A DNA stretch of 64,000 bases, from positions 124,001 to 188,000 of the forward strand of contig CAYRES010000005.1 in NCBI GenBank assembly GCA_964423425.1, in the 5' to 3' direction. Of the stretch, positions 1 to 7,687 are shown piece after piece; positions within the stretch are counted from its first letter, which is position 1; the number at the start of each line of letters is the position of its first letter. The notes beneath the pieces were generated by a model. The model saw only the letters and a program-made list of their open reading frames with translations, was not told the DNA's origin and searched no databases. A program made the translations under genes and the position numbers. Origin of the DNA: CAYRES01 sp964423425 (lineage in GTDB: Bacteria > Actinomycetota > Thermoleophilia > RBG-16-64-13).

Positions 1-191
1 CCCCCCAGACCAAAGAGCTCCTCGACACTGCCGACAACAGGCGCACTGCGGCGGCCATGCATCCTCTCAACCGCGTAGGGCGCCCAGCCGACGTGGCCCA
101 AGCCATGTCCTGGCTTCTCGATCCCGCGCAGAGCTGGGTCACCGGGCAGGTGCTCGGCGTGGATGGGGGGCTGGCGCGGGCACGCCCGTAA
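1..191 (+). CDS. SDR-family oxidoreductase, C-terminal fragment
   Basis: Only the last 62 codons are inside the window, read in the frame that starts at base 3. The tail shows the usual end of classical short-chain dehydrogenases: an N-R-V-G-R-P-A-D-V segment followed by W-V-T-G-Q-V-L-G-V-D-G-G, as in FabG-like enzymes. The Rossmann fold and the catalytic Ser-Tyr-Lys residues lie upstream of the window, so the substrate cannot be guessed. It is not obviously linked to the minus-strand genes that follow. Confidence 0.85.
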   Translation, partial: PQTKELLDTADNRRTAAAMHPLNRVGRPADVAQAMSWLLDPAQSWVTGQVLGVDGGLARARP

Positions 192-315
192 GTCGAGGCA
201 CTCCGCGGGCAAAGGCGCGCCCACATCCGCGGGTATCGGATGCGCCGACGGCCCGCCGCAGCAGGCCTCAGTCCAGACGACCCTTCGCTCTGCCGCCTGG
301 CCCTCTTCCCTCTCC

Positions 316-636
316 TTAGCCCTCTTCCCTCTCCGCTGAGCCCGCCTTGGGGTTCACTGCCTCAGGGCCGAAGCGAAAGGTGAGCAGCGTATGGCTGTGC
401 AGATCACCATCCCGCACCAAGCCGGCTTCTTCGAGCTCCAACCACATCTCTTGGAACTCGGCAAACTCGAAGTGCAGGTCGGCGAGCAGACCCGAGAACA
501 GTACACAGCGCAGGTCGGCCGGCGATCTCTTGAGCTCCTCCGTCCACTCGAGGCTCTCGGCCATCTCGGCACAACCGGCCACCCGGGGGCTCGTCCGCAG
601 GTAGCGCAGAAGCATCTCCGCTCTCAGATTCAACAT
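316..636 (-). CDS. Small hypothetical protein downstream of cobO
   Basis: A 106-residue acidic, Leu-rich protein of no family I recognise. The start is supported by a GAGGT motif 9 bases upstream of the ATG. It lies 43 bases downstream of cobO on the same strand and may be co-transcribed with it. The overlapping plus-strand frames lack a ribosome binding site and look random. The C-terminal 20 residues are low-complexity. Function unknown. It is called a gene because of the codon pattern and the RBS, not because of homology. Confidence 0.5.
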   Translation of the reverse strand: MLNLRAEMLLRYLRTSPRVAGCAEMAESLEWTEELKRSPADLRCVLFSGLLADLHFEFAEFQEMWLELEEAGLVRDGDLHSHTLLTFRFGPEAVNPKAGSAEREEG

Positions 637-679
637 ACCAGTCCGACCTCAAGCTCTTCCTGAGCGACCGTCAGGGACA

Positions 680-1219
680 TCAACTCTCGATTCCCTTCCG
701 GGCTGCGACGCCCTGCTGGTAGTAGTGCTTGACCTCGCGCATCTCCGTCACCAGATCGGCAACCGCAAGCAGACGCTCGTGCGCCCGGCGGCCCGTGATC
801 ACCAGCTCCACCTCGGTCGGTCGCACCTCCACCACCTCGAGCAGGTCATCGATGCTGAACAAGCCAAAGTACACCGCGATGGACGCCTCGTCCAGCACCA
901 CCAGCTGGTAGCGTCCGGAGAGCATCTCCACCTTGGCCTCAGCCAAACCCGTGCGCGCCAAGCGCCTGTCTTCTTCCCCGGGTTCGCCGCGAATGAAGCA
1001 ACGCCGGCCATATTGCCTGACGGTGATGAGGTCCGAGAAGCGTTCGAGGGCCTGAAGCTCACTGTAGTACATGCCTTTCGCAAACTGGGCGAAGAAGACC
1101 CGGTGGCCTGCCCCGGCCGCCCGCAGGGCGAGGCCGAGTGCAGCCGTTGTCTTGCCCTTACCGTCTCCAGTGTATACCTGTACGTAACCCTGCATAAGCA
1201 CCCGCCCAGACTCATCCAT
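680..1219 (-). CDS. cobO: Cob(I)yrinic acid a,c-diamide / cobalamin adenosyltransferase, CobO/BtuR type
   Basis: Transfers the 5'-deoxyadenosyl group of ATP to reduced corrinoid cobalt, giving adenosylcobalamin or its precursor in the cytosol. The unusual P-loop G-D-G-K-G-K-T-T of this family lies near the N terminus, followed by the V-L-D-E-A Walker B-like strand. The length, 179 residues, is normal for the family. An upstream in-frame ATG at 1240 has no ribosome binding site, whereas the ATG at 1219 has GGAG five bases away and is preferred. The gene is divergent from the cobalamin-riboswitch operon starting near 1335, which fits salvage: imported corrinoid would be adenosylated here. Confidence 0.9.
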   Translation of the reverse strand: MDESGRVLMQGYVQVYTGDGKGKTTAALGLALRAAGAGHRVFFAQFAKGMYYSELQALERFSDLITVRQYGRRCFIRGEPGEEDRRLARTGLAEAKVEMLSGRYQLVVLDEASIAVYFGLFSIDDLLEVVEVRPTEVELVITGRRAHERLLAVADLVTEMREVKHYYQQGVAARKGIES

Positions 1220-1297
1220 CCGCGCTCCACGGTAGCACATACGGGCGTTCGAATGGATGCCACCCTACCCGCGAATCCTCGTCCGCCCCAGTGCACC

Positions 1298-1327
1298 TTG
1301 CATTCCTCCCAGTCGGTGGAGTACGAT
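1298..1327 (+). promoter_or_regulatory. Possible sigma-70-type promoter ahead of the cobalamin riboswitch
   Basis: TTGCAT (1298-1303) and TACGAT (1322-1327) are separated by 18 bases and would start transcription about 1335, just before the riboswitch. The match is by eye only and the elements are imperfect. Confidence 0.35.
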
Positions 1328-1348
1328 GAGTGCGCATAGCGCAATTGC

Positions 1349-1560
1349 TTGGCGCGCGGCTGTGGTGGAGGGAAGCCGGTGAGAGTCCGGCGCGATCCCG
1401 TCGCTGTAACCGGTCCTTGCAACCGCGTTCTTCCGAAGGAGAGTGGCGTCTTGCGGACGTTCCTCCGGAGGAGGAGCCACTGGGTCTATGAGGCCTGGGA
1501 AGGCAGCGGATGCAAACACGTTGAGAGGCCGGGAGCCAGAAGACCTTACTCGCCGCATTG
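1349..1560 (+). promoter_or_regulatory. Cobalamin (B12) riboswitch aptamer
   Basis: Shows the ordered conserved blocks of the cobalamin aptamer: GGGAAGCCGGTG at about 1370 with GAGAGTCCGGC just after, then CGCTGTAACCGG near 1402, GCCACTG near 1477, and the B12 box AGCCAGAAGACCT at 1534-1546. Outer boundaries are approximate. It precedes the DUF4430/ECF operon, so that operon should be switched off when adenosylcobalamin or a related corrinoid is plentiful. The aptamer is direct evidence that the downstream genes deal with cobalamin. Confidence 0.93.
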
Positions 1561-1583
1561 CTCGAGCGGATGCCCACGCGGAT

Positions 1584-1650
1584 GGGTGCCTCGGCAACGA
1601 AGAGGTGGAGTGCACCCCCGCTGTCGGTTGCAGCGGGGGCTTTTGTGTTT
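1584..1650 (+). terminator. Riboswitch expression platform: intrinsic terminator with a possible antiterminator
   Basis: CCCCCGCTG (1615-1623) and CAGCGGGGG (1631-1639) form a perfect 9-bp stem with a 7-base loop, followed by CTTTTGTGTTT. This is a classic intrinsic terminator about 60 bases before the first gene. GGGTGC (1584-1589) could instead pair with GCACCC (1612-1617), which would consume the 5' arm of the terminator. The pairing choice is inferred; the terminator itself is clear. Confidence 0.85.
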
Positions 1651-1710
1651 GAGAGGGCGTATCGACCCGATCACCAGACACGCGCGCCGGCCCAAGCAAA
1701 GAGAGGGACT

Positions 1711-3093
1711 ATGAGAAAGACCGCAGTACCGCTCGCAGCGGCCACCCTGGCCGCACTCCTCCTCCTGTCGGTTCTGGCCGGTCCGGCCTTGGCGGCGATT
1801 ACCATGGAGGGAAGGGTCCAGACCCTTGAGGGCGAGCTCGCGCCTCCAACCATAGTCACCATCCCCGACGGCCTCATCGTCACCGACAACTCCGAACCGG
1901 AGGCGAACATAATCGAGTGCGCCGCCCCGAACGCTCTCGGCGCCCTCTACCTGCTCGCCGGTGAGCACAGCTTTCCGTTCGTCTCTCTTCCCGCCTGGGG
2001 AAGCGTGTTCATCAACTCCATCGGCGGCCGCGGCGGGCCGCCCGACTGGGAGACTTGGTGGGGCTACACGGTGAACGGCTGGTTCGCCGATGTGGGTGTG
2101 TTCGATTTCTTGGTCCAAGACGAGGACGTGGTGGTGTTTGCCGAGATACCAGGGGAAGCTCCCTTCACGGGCGTCCAGCTCGTGGTGGAGGGTCCCGCTC
2201 AGGTGGGCGTGGCGGCCGTCGCCGAGTTCCGGGTGCTGGCCGACCAGCTGGCCTTCGCGAACTCGCCCGAAGACGCCCTCCGCTTCGGTCTGGACCCGGT
2301 CACCCAGGTGCAGACCCCGGAGGGGTTCACCCCAGTGGCCGATGCCACGCTTCACGTGGGTGATCTCACCTACCAGACCGATGAGGACGGCAGGGTCACC
2401 GTGTACGCGCCGGGGCTCGGTCTGCACTCGGTCTACGCCGAGAAGGCCTTCGACGACGACTTCTTCTATCTTCCCTCCTCCGCCTCGCGGACGGTCATCG
2501 TACCCTTCGTCGACGTGTCTCAAGGCCACCCCTTCCACCGCGCCATCCACGAAGTGGCGGCCCGCGGCGTCGTGGGCGGCTACCTGCTCGTCGGCGGCGC
2601 AGAGTTCAGGCCGGACAACAACCTCTGGCGGGCACAGCTGGCCAAGATGCTGTGTCTTGCCCTCGATCTCGAGGTGGTGCCCTTCGCCTCGTCACCCTTC
2701 ATCGACCTCCATGACCGCGACGGCAACGGCTATCCGCACGACTTCGTGGGCACGGCTTACGCGGCCGGCATCATCCAGGGATATGCCGCCCCCCGCTCGA
2801 ACGAATTCGGTACCTACGACGATGTCACTCGGGCCCAAGTGGTCACGATGATCGTACGGGCTCTGAATCTACTTCACCCCGGTATCCTCTCCGCTCCCGA
2901 ACCCGAGTATCAGAGCGAGTGGGGGGAGTTCTCCACCGATCACCAGACCAATGCCGCCTGGGCGGAATACAACGGCCTACTCGACGGCCTTGACCTGATC
3001 GGCACGGCCGACGACCCTTGGGCCCCTATGCCCCGAGGCGAGACGGCGCAGGTCATCTTCAACGCCCTGAAGCTCCTCGAGGCGCAGAGGTAG
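1711..3093 (+). CDS. Secreted DUF4430 (transcobalamin-like C-terminal domain) protein with SLH repeats
   Basis: A 460-residue exported protein. Signal peptide at about 1-28 ending A-L-A-A. A DUF4430 domain at about 67-147 is recognised by the W-W-G-Y-T-V-N-G-W motif and a flanking beta-rich pattern. The C-terminal part (about 265-460) holds SLH-type repeats with F-V-D-V, F-R-P-D-N and R-A-Q motifs, which in Gram-positive bacteria bind secondary cell-wall polymers. DUF4430 corresponds to the beta domain of intrinsic factor/transcobalamin, so a surface corrinoid-binding role is inferred. The ATG at 1711 follows GAGAGGG; the longer upstream reading frame runs into the riboswitch and is rejected. 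First gene of the riboswitch operon. Confidence 0.85.
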   Translation: MRKTAVPLAAATLAALLLLSVLAGPALAAITMEGRVQTLEGELAPPTIVTIPDGLIVTDNSEPEANIIECAAPNALGALYLLAGEHSFPFVSLPAWGSVFINSIGGRGGPPDWETWWGYTVNGWFADVGVFDFLVQDEDVVVFAEIPGEAPFTGVQLVVEGPAQVGVAAVAEFRVLADQLAFANSPEDALRFGLDPVTQVQTPEGFTPVADATLHVGDLTYQTDEDGRVTVYAPGLGLHSVYAEKAFDDDFFYLPSSASRTVIVPFVDVSQGHPFHRAIHEVAARGVVGGYLLVGGAEFRPDNNLWRAQLAKMLCLALDLEVVPFASSPFIDLHDRDGNGYPHDFVGTAYAAGIIQGYAAPRSNEFGTYDDVTRAQVVTMIVRALNLLHPGILSAPEPEYQSEWGEFSTDHQTNAAWAEYNGLLDGLDLIGTADDPWAPMPRGETAQVIFNALKLLEAQR

Positions 3094-3097
3094 GTGT

Positions 3098-4204
3098 ATG
3101 ACTGTGCGCCCGGCACGCCCGGCATCGGCAGCCGTACCCTGCGGACTGCTGGTCATTGCGTTGCTCATTGCGCTTTCGGGCTGCGGCGGCTCCCTCCCGG
3201 GAGCCGCCGCAGCCCCTCCCACGCGTCCCCCTCACACTGATGAAGTACGCCTCTTGGTCAGCCGCGACTTGGGAGCCGAGATCCTCACCGATACACTGGT
3301 GCCTCATACGCCCGGCATGTCGGTCATGAGGCTCCTCGCCGAGAACACGCGGGTGGAGACTGGCTACGGCGGCGGGTTCGTCGGTTCCATCGACGGACTG
3401 CGTTCCACTTTCGGCACCGTGGGCCCCCAGGAGGCCTCAGACTGGTTCTACTGGGTGGACGGCTCGCTTGCTGATGTGGGCGCCGACTACACCCTGCTCC
3501 AAGGAGGCTCGACCGTATGGTGGGACTTCCACCGCTGGGCGCAGGCGGCTTTCATTCCCGCAACCCTGGCCTGCTTCCCCGCACCCTTCGCGGACGGTGG
3601 ACTCGCCCTGTATGTGGATGAAGTAGGTGCCCAGGGCCAGGCAGGCGCCACTGGTGAAGTGGGTACCCAGAGCCGGGCAGGTGCCGCACTCGAGGAGTGG
3701 GCGGCGGCTTCAGGGCTTCAACCGGTGCTGGCGGGTGGTTATTCCGAGTGGGCTTCCGTGTGGATGGATGGAGCGGAGGAGGGCACAGAAGAGGCGACTG
3801 CCTCCGGAGCCTCGGAAGTCGCCGCAGGCTCCACAGCCTCTGCAACCCACCTGCTGCTGGCCCTTCCTCTTGCCTCAATCTCCGCGGACGACACCCCCGT
3901 CCTCGTCGACTCGCTGTCACCCGGCCCCGCCCAAGGCGTCTTCGTCACGCTCCGGGACGGCAGCCTGTCGGCCCTCACCTCGACCGGCGCCGAGGGGCCT
4001 CCACTCGACGCCGCGGCGCTCGCTTTGCGCAGCCCCCGTGACCTGTCGACCTTCACTCTTCTTCTCCTCTACCGGGATGAGGGCGCCCTCGAGCGCCTCC
4101 TTCTGGAACTCAACCCCGACTCGCTCAGAGCCCGGCTTGCCCTGGGGGTGGATTCCAAAAGAACCGTGTGCCTTCCCGCCCCGGAAACGACGACGCCGAA
4201 GTAG
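3098..4204 (+). CDS. DUF4430 lipoprotein, probable corrinoid-binding protein
   Basis: A 368-residue lipoprotein. The lipobox L-S-G-C places the acylated cysteine at residue 29. A DUF4430 domain (about 70-145) carries D-W-F-Y-W-V-D-G and V-W-W-D-F-H-R-W, the conserved aromatic pattern of the family. The C-terminal half, about 150-368, is Ala/Gly-rich with a loosely repeated G-A-Q-G-Q-A-G segment and is not recognised. It starts 5 bases after the previous stop behind AGAGGTAGG. Tethered to the outer face of the membrane beside the ECF transporter, it is well placed to hand substrate to the S component. That role is inferred from context and the riboswitch. Confidence 0.82.
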   Translation: MTVRPARPASAAVPCGLLVIALLIALSGCGGSLPGAAAAPPTRPPHTDEVRLLVSRDLGAEILTDTLVPHTPGMSVMRLLAENTRVETGYGGGFVGSIDGLRSTFGTVGPQEASDWFYWVDGSLADVGADYTLLQGGSTVWWDFHRWAQAAFIPATLACFPAPFADGGLALYVDEVGAQGQAGATGEVGTQSRAGAALEEWAAASGLQPVLAGGYSEWASVWMDGAEEGTEEATASGASEVAAGSTASATHLLLALPLASISADDTPVLVDSLSPGPAQGVFVTLRDGSLSALTSTGAEGPPLDAAALALRSPRDLSTFTLLLLYRDEGALERLLLELNPDSLRARLALGVDSKRTVCLPAPETTTPK

Positions 4205-4209
4205 GCAGC

Positions 4210-5133
4210 ATGAACCATCGGCGAACACGAGAAAGAAACACGCCGCTCTTCGGCCTGGCCCACGTCCGTCCGGCGGCAGCAGCCGCCTTCGCCTCCGCCC
4301 TGGTCGCCGCCGCCTTCCTGCTCCGCAATCCACTCCAAGTGGCTCTCATCCTCTGTCTCGTCCTTCTTGCCGTTGCCCTCAGCCGCAAGAGCAGAGAGGC
4401 CCGCCCGTATATCGTGGCGGCACTCTCGGTGGCCGTCTTCATCGCCATCCTGAATCCCCTCTTCTCCCGGGGGGGGCTCACCGTGCTCTGGCACGGGCAA
4501 ATCGGCCCCTTGGACATGCGCATCACCCTCGAGGGAGTGCTCTTCGGACTCGGTGAGGGCCTGCGCCTGGCCACGGTCATCGTGGCCTTTTCGCTCTTCT
4601 CGATCGTCATCGATCCCGACGACCAACTCGCCCTGATCTCACGGATATCGTTCCGCTCCGGACTCGTACTCTCCCTGGCCACGCGGATGTTTCCCGTTCT
4701 CTCCCGGGACGCCGCGCACATCAGCGACGCGCAGCGCTCACGCGGCGCCGAGCTGGATAGGGGGCGGCGGCGCGAACGCGCCGCCGCCCGCCTGCCTCTC
4801 CTGCGCGCCCTCATCACACAGAGCCTTGAGCGCTCCCTGGCAGTCGCGGCTTCTATGGAAGCCCGCGGCTTCGGCTGCGGGCGCCGTACCCAGTGGTCGC
4901 CGTATCGCGAGCGAAGCCGAGCCGACCTCGTCTTCTTCGCGGCCGTCGCCGCCTTTCCGCTACCCCTCATCGCGGGCCTCGCCACCGGGGCCTTTGCCTA
5001 CCAGTACTTCCCCCTTGCGGACAATCCCCTTCCCGGCATGGCAAACCCTTGGTGGTGGGCGCTGTTCGCACTACTCAGCACTCCGCTCCTCCTCCAAGCG
5101 ACGTGGCAGAGATGGCGCACTTCGACTCGGTGA
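4210..5133 (+). CDS. ecfT: ECF transporter transmembrane (T) component
   Basis: A 307-residue membrane protein linking the ATPases to the substrate-binding S component. Five or six hydrophobic segments are visible, the last near the C terminus. The cytoplasmic coupling helices carry the two EcfT signature motifs, here S-R-G in A-Q-R-S-R-G-A and A-R-G in S-M-E-A-R-G-F-G. The ATG at 4210 lies 6 bases after the previous stop. An upstream ATG at 4168 would overlap the lipoprotein gene and is less likely. The 3' end overlaps the ATPase gene by 22 bases, indicating translational coupling. Confidence 0.88.
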   Translation: MNHRRTRERNTPLFGLAHVRPAAAAAFASALVAAAFLLRNPLQVALILCLVLLAVALSRKSREARPYIVAALSVAVFIAILNPLFSRGGLTVLWHGQIGPLDMRITLEGVLFGLGEGLRLATVIVAFSLFSIVIDPDDQLALISRISFRSGLVLSLATRMFPVLSRDAAHISDAQRSRGAELDRGRRRERAAARLPLLRALITQSLERSLAVAASMEARGFGCGRRTQWSPYRERSRADLVFFAAVAAFPLPLIAGLATGAFAYQYFPLADNPLPGMANPWWWALFALLSTPLLLQATWQRWRTSTR

Positions 5134-6827
5134 CCTACTGGTATCCGGACTGCGACCGGCCGGCGCTTCGCGAGGTGACGCTCGAGTTCCAGACGGCTGA
5201 GACGGTGCTCCTCCTCGGGCCATCTGGGAGCGGCAAATCCACTCTGCTACGCGCTCTGGCCACCTTGGTGCCGCACTTTCACGGGGGAGTGCTCCGGGGG
5301 CATGTGGTGGTTGGAGGATGTGACACGAGAGATCTCCGCCCCCGCGACTTGGCCGGACGCGTGGGTATCGTCTTCCAAGACCCGGAGAGCCAGGCGGTCA
5401 TGACCAATGTCGATCGGGAGATAGCCTTCGGCTTGGAGAATCTGGGCCTCGAGGCCAGCGCGATCACGCGGCTGGTGGAGGAGTCACTCATCTCACTCGG
5501 GCTTTCTCATCTGCGCAGGGCACCCGTGGCTTCCCTTTCGGGAGGAGAACTTCAGAAGGTTGCCCTGGCCGCCGTACTCGCCATGCAGCCTGACGTGCTC
5601 CTCCTCGACGAACCCACCTCGCAGCTCGATCCGGTAAGCGCCGAGGAGCTCCTCTCGGCGGTGCGCCGACTCTCAGACGACACGGGCACCACCATCCTCA
5701 TGGCCGAACACCGGGTGGATCGCTGCCTGCATCTTGCCTCCCGGGTGATCTTCATGGAGGAGGGCTCGGTACTGTGCGACGCCGATCCGCAGACCTATTG
5801 CCGCTGGGCCCTCGAGGAACGGCCCGGCTTCGTGCCCCCGGTCACCCGCCTCATGCAACCCCGCGCCAACGGCCGTGTGCCCATCACCGTCAAGGAAGCA
5901 CGAGGCCTCCTGCGCGATCTGGCTCCCCCCCGGATAGAAGCACACCCGAGCTCGCCCGCGCACCCGGGCCCCCTTTCCAGCCCCGACTCCACCGGTTCAC
6001 GCCTGCCGGCGCACCGCACTCTTCACTCCCAAGAACCCACAGCAGCCGTCGTCCTCGACGTGCGGAACCTCAGTGTGGGCTATGAGCCTGACTTCCCCCT
6101 GCTTCGCCACGTGAACCTCAGCATCGAACCCGGTGAGTTCGCCGTTCTCATGGGCGAGAACGGCTGCGGCAAGTCGACTCTCGTGCGTCACTTCAACGGC
6201 TTGGCCCAGCCGCTTTCCGGGCAGGTGCACCTGAACGGCCGCCCCGTCACCTCCCTCTCGGTGGCTGAAGCGGCCAGGGAGTGTGCACTCCTCGGCCAGA
6301 ACCCCAACGACTACTTCGTGTGCGAAACCGTCGAGCAGGAACTGGACTACTCTCTGGACTGCTTGGGCCTGGAGTCCGCCGACAGGAGTGCTGCGAAGGC
6401 ACACATCATCGAGAACCTGGGCCTCGAAGTGCTCCTGCCGCGCAATCCCCGGGACCTCTCCGGCGGCGAGAGGACAAGGGCCGCGCTTGCCACCGTGCTT
6501 CTGGGAGATCCCCGGCTCATCGTGCTCGACGAGCCCACGCGGGGCCTCTCTCCCGACGCGAAGGCCGGACTCGGTTCGCTCCTCTACCGCTTCTCTGCGG
6601 AAGGGCGAGCGGTGATAGTGGTCACCCACGACGTGGAATTCGCGGCCGCTTTTGCCCGCAGAGTCATTCTGCTCGGCGACGGAGGTGTGCTGGCCGACGG
6701 TCCCAGTGCAACGGTGCTCGACGGCTCTCTCTTCTTCTCCACCCAGGTCAACCGGCTCTTCCGCCACGTTCGGCCGGGCGTCATCCATGAACGGCAACTC
6801 CACTGGAACCCGGCGGCTTCGCGATGA
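5112..6827 (+). CDS. ecfA: ECF transporter ATPase, two fused nucleotide-binding domains
   Basis: A 571-residue ATPase carrying two complete ABC domains. Domain 1: Walker A G-P-S-G-S-G-K-S-T at about 36, L-S-G-G-E signature near 142 and L-L-L-D-E-P-T at about 163. Domain 2: G-E-N-G-C-G-K-S-T near 347, L-S-G-G-E near 449 and I-V-L-D-E-P-T near 468. They are joined by a Pro/Ser-rich linker of about 60 residues. A single fused chain replaces the usual EcfA/EcfA' pair. The ATG at 5112, inside the ecfT 3' end, is chosen because the protein then begins directly at the domain; the 73 extra upstream codons are an out-of-frame copy of ecfT. It powers import by the neighbouring EcfT and S component. Confidence 0.93.
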   Translation: MAHFDSVTYWYPDCDRPALREVTLEFQTAETVLLLGPSGSGKSTLLRALATLVPHFHGGVLRGHVVVGGCDTRDLRPRDLAGRVGIVFQDPESQAVMTNVDREIAFGLENLGLEASAITRLVEESLISLGLSHLRRAPVASLSGGELQKVALAAVLAMQPDVLLLDEPTSQLDPVSAEELLSAVRRLSDDTGTTILMAEHRVDRCLHLASRVIFMEEGSVLCDADPQTYCRWALEERPGFVPPVTRLMQPRANGRVPITVKEARGLLRDLAPPRIEAHPSSPAHPGPLSSPDSTGSRLPAHRTLHSQEPTAAVVLDVRNLSVGYEPDFPLLRHVNLSIEPGEFAVLMGENGCGKSTLVRHFNGLAQPLSGQVHLNGRPVTSLSVAEAARECALLGQNPNDYFVCETVEQELDYSLDCLGLESADRSAAKAHIIENLGLEVLLPRNPRDLSGGERTRAALATVLLGDPRLIVLDEPTRGLSPDAKAGLGSLLYRFSAEGRAVIVVTHDVEFAAAFARRVILLGDGGVLADGPSATVLDGSLFFSTQVNRLFRHVRPGVIHERQLHWNPAASR

Positions 6828-7687
6828 ACACACCGACAGACACCGGAGTACCTACCAACGAAACCGTAAGCGGCCCCACCTTCGACAGGCGGACGGCTGT
6901 TGCGCAGGCGACAGGTGGTCTCCTCCCTTACTCCCGGCTCCCACCACGCAACCTCCGCCACGCCCAGTTCCGCCGCTTCTTGCGCACTCATCTCGCGCTG
7001 GGAGCGGCCCTGCTCTCGGCCGGTCTCGGCCTGCTCCTCTTCGCCATGCTCGTGCCGGGCCGCATCGATTGGGGAACCACTTCATTCGTCGTTGTCGTCC
7101 TACTGGGCATGGCTGGGGTCGTGCTCGTGGGTGGACGGTTTGTGTCGGCGATGGATCTGGCGTTGGTGGCTTGCCTCTCTGCGCTTGCCACCGCCGGCCG
7201 GGTTCTGTTCGCCTCTCTTCCCAACTTCAAGCCCGTCACCTTCATCGTGCTGGCCTCCGGAGCGGCCCTCGGCCCCGGGCGCGGCTTTCTGGTGGGCGCT
7301 ACCACCGCCCTCGTCTCCAATCTGTTCTTCGGCCAAGGACCATGGACACCGTGGCAGACGGTGGGATGGGGAGCCGTGGGTGCGGTCGGGGGGCTGCTCG
7401 GCCGCCGAGGCAGGGTGCCGGGTAGGCTGGAACTTGCGCTGGTGGGAGGAGCCCTGTCCCTCCTGTTCGACTGGTTTGTTAGTGTATGGATGTACATAGC
7501 GTTCACGACCCACTCGTGGGAGGCGCTCCTTGCGCTCTACGCCCGGGGGCTGCCCTTCGACATCGCCCACGTGACCGCCACGGTGATGTTCTCTCTGTTG
7601 TTCGGAGCGCAGACTATACGAATACTCGGCCGCTTCCGGTCACGGACGCAGGCCACGTTTCTCGAGGTGGAGGAGACACACACATGA
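6824..7687 (+). CDS. ECF transporter S component, probable cobalamin/corrinoid specificity
   Basis: A 287-residue protein with a polar N-terminal extension of about 60 residues and six or so hydrophobic segments. The segment containing L-P-N-F-K-P-V and G-P-G-R-G-F-L-V-G followed by F-F-G-Q-G-P-W-T-P-W is typical of S components of the ECF family. The ATG overlaps the ecfA stop (ATGA). Substrate is inferred as cobalamin or a corrinoid from the riboswitch and the DUF4430 neighbours; the known B12-specific S component is CbrT of lactobacilli, but I cannot test similarity here. Confidence 0.85.
   Translation: MNTPTDTGVPTNETVSGPTFDRRTAVAQATGGLLPYSRLPPRNLRHAQFRRFLRTHLALGAALLSAGLGLLLFAMLVPGRIDWGTTSFVVVVLLGMAGVVLVGGRFVSAMDLALVACLSALATAGRVLFASLPNFKPVTFIVLASGAALGPGRGFLVGATTALVSNLFFGQGPWTPWQTVGWGAVGAVGGLLGRRGRVPGRLELALVGGALSLLFDWFVSVWMYIAFTTHSWEALLALYARGLPFDIAHVTATVMFSLLFGAQTIRILGRFRSRTQATFLEVEETHT

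Noticed and set aside
1558..1710. N-terminal extension of the first DUF4430 protein by 51 codons
   Set aside because: The extension covers the end of the riboswitch and its terminator; the ATG at 1711 has an RBS and starts a normal signal peptide.
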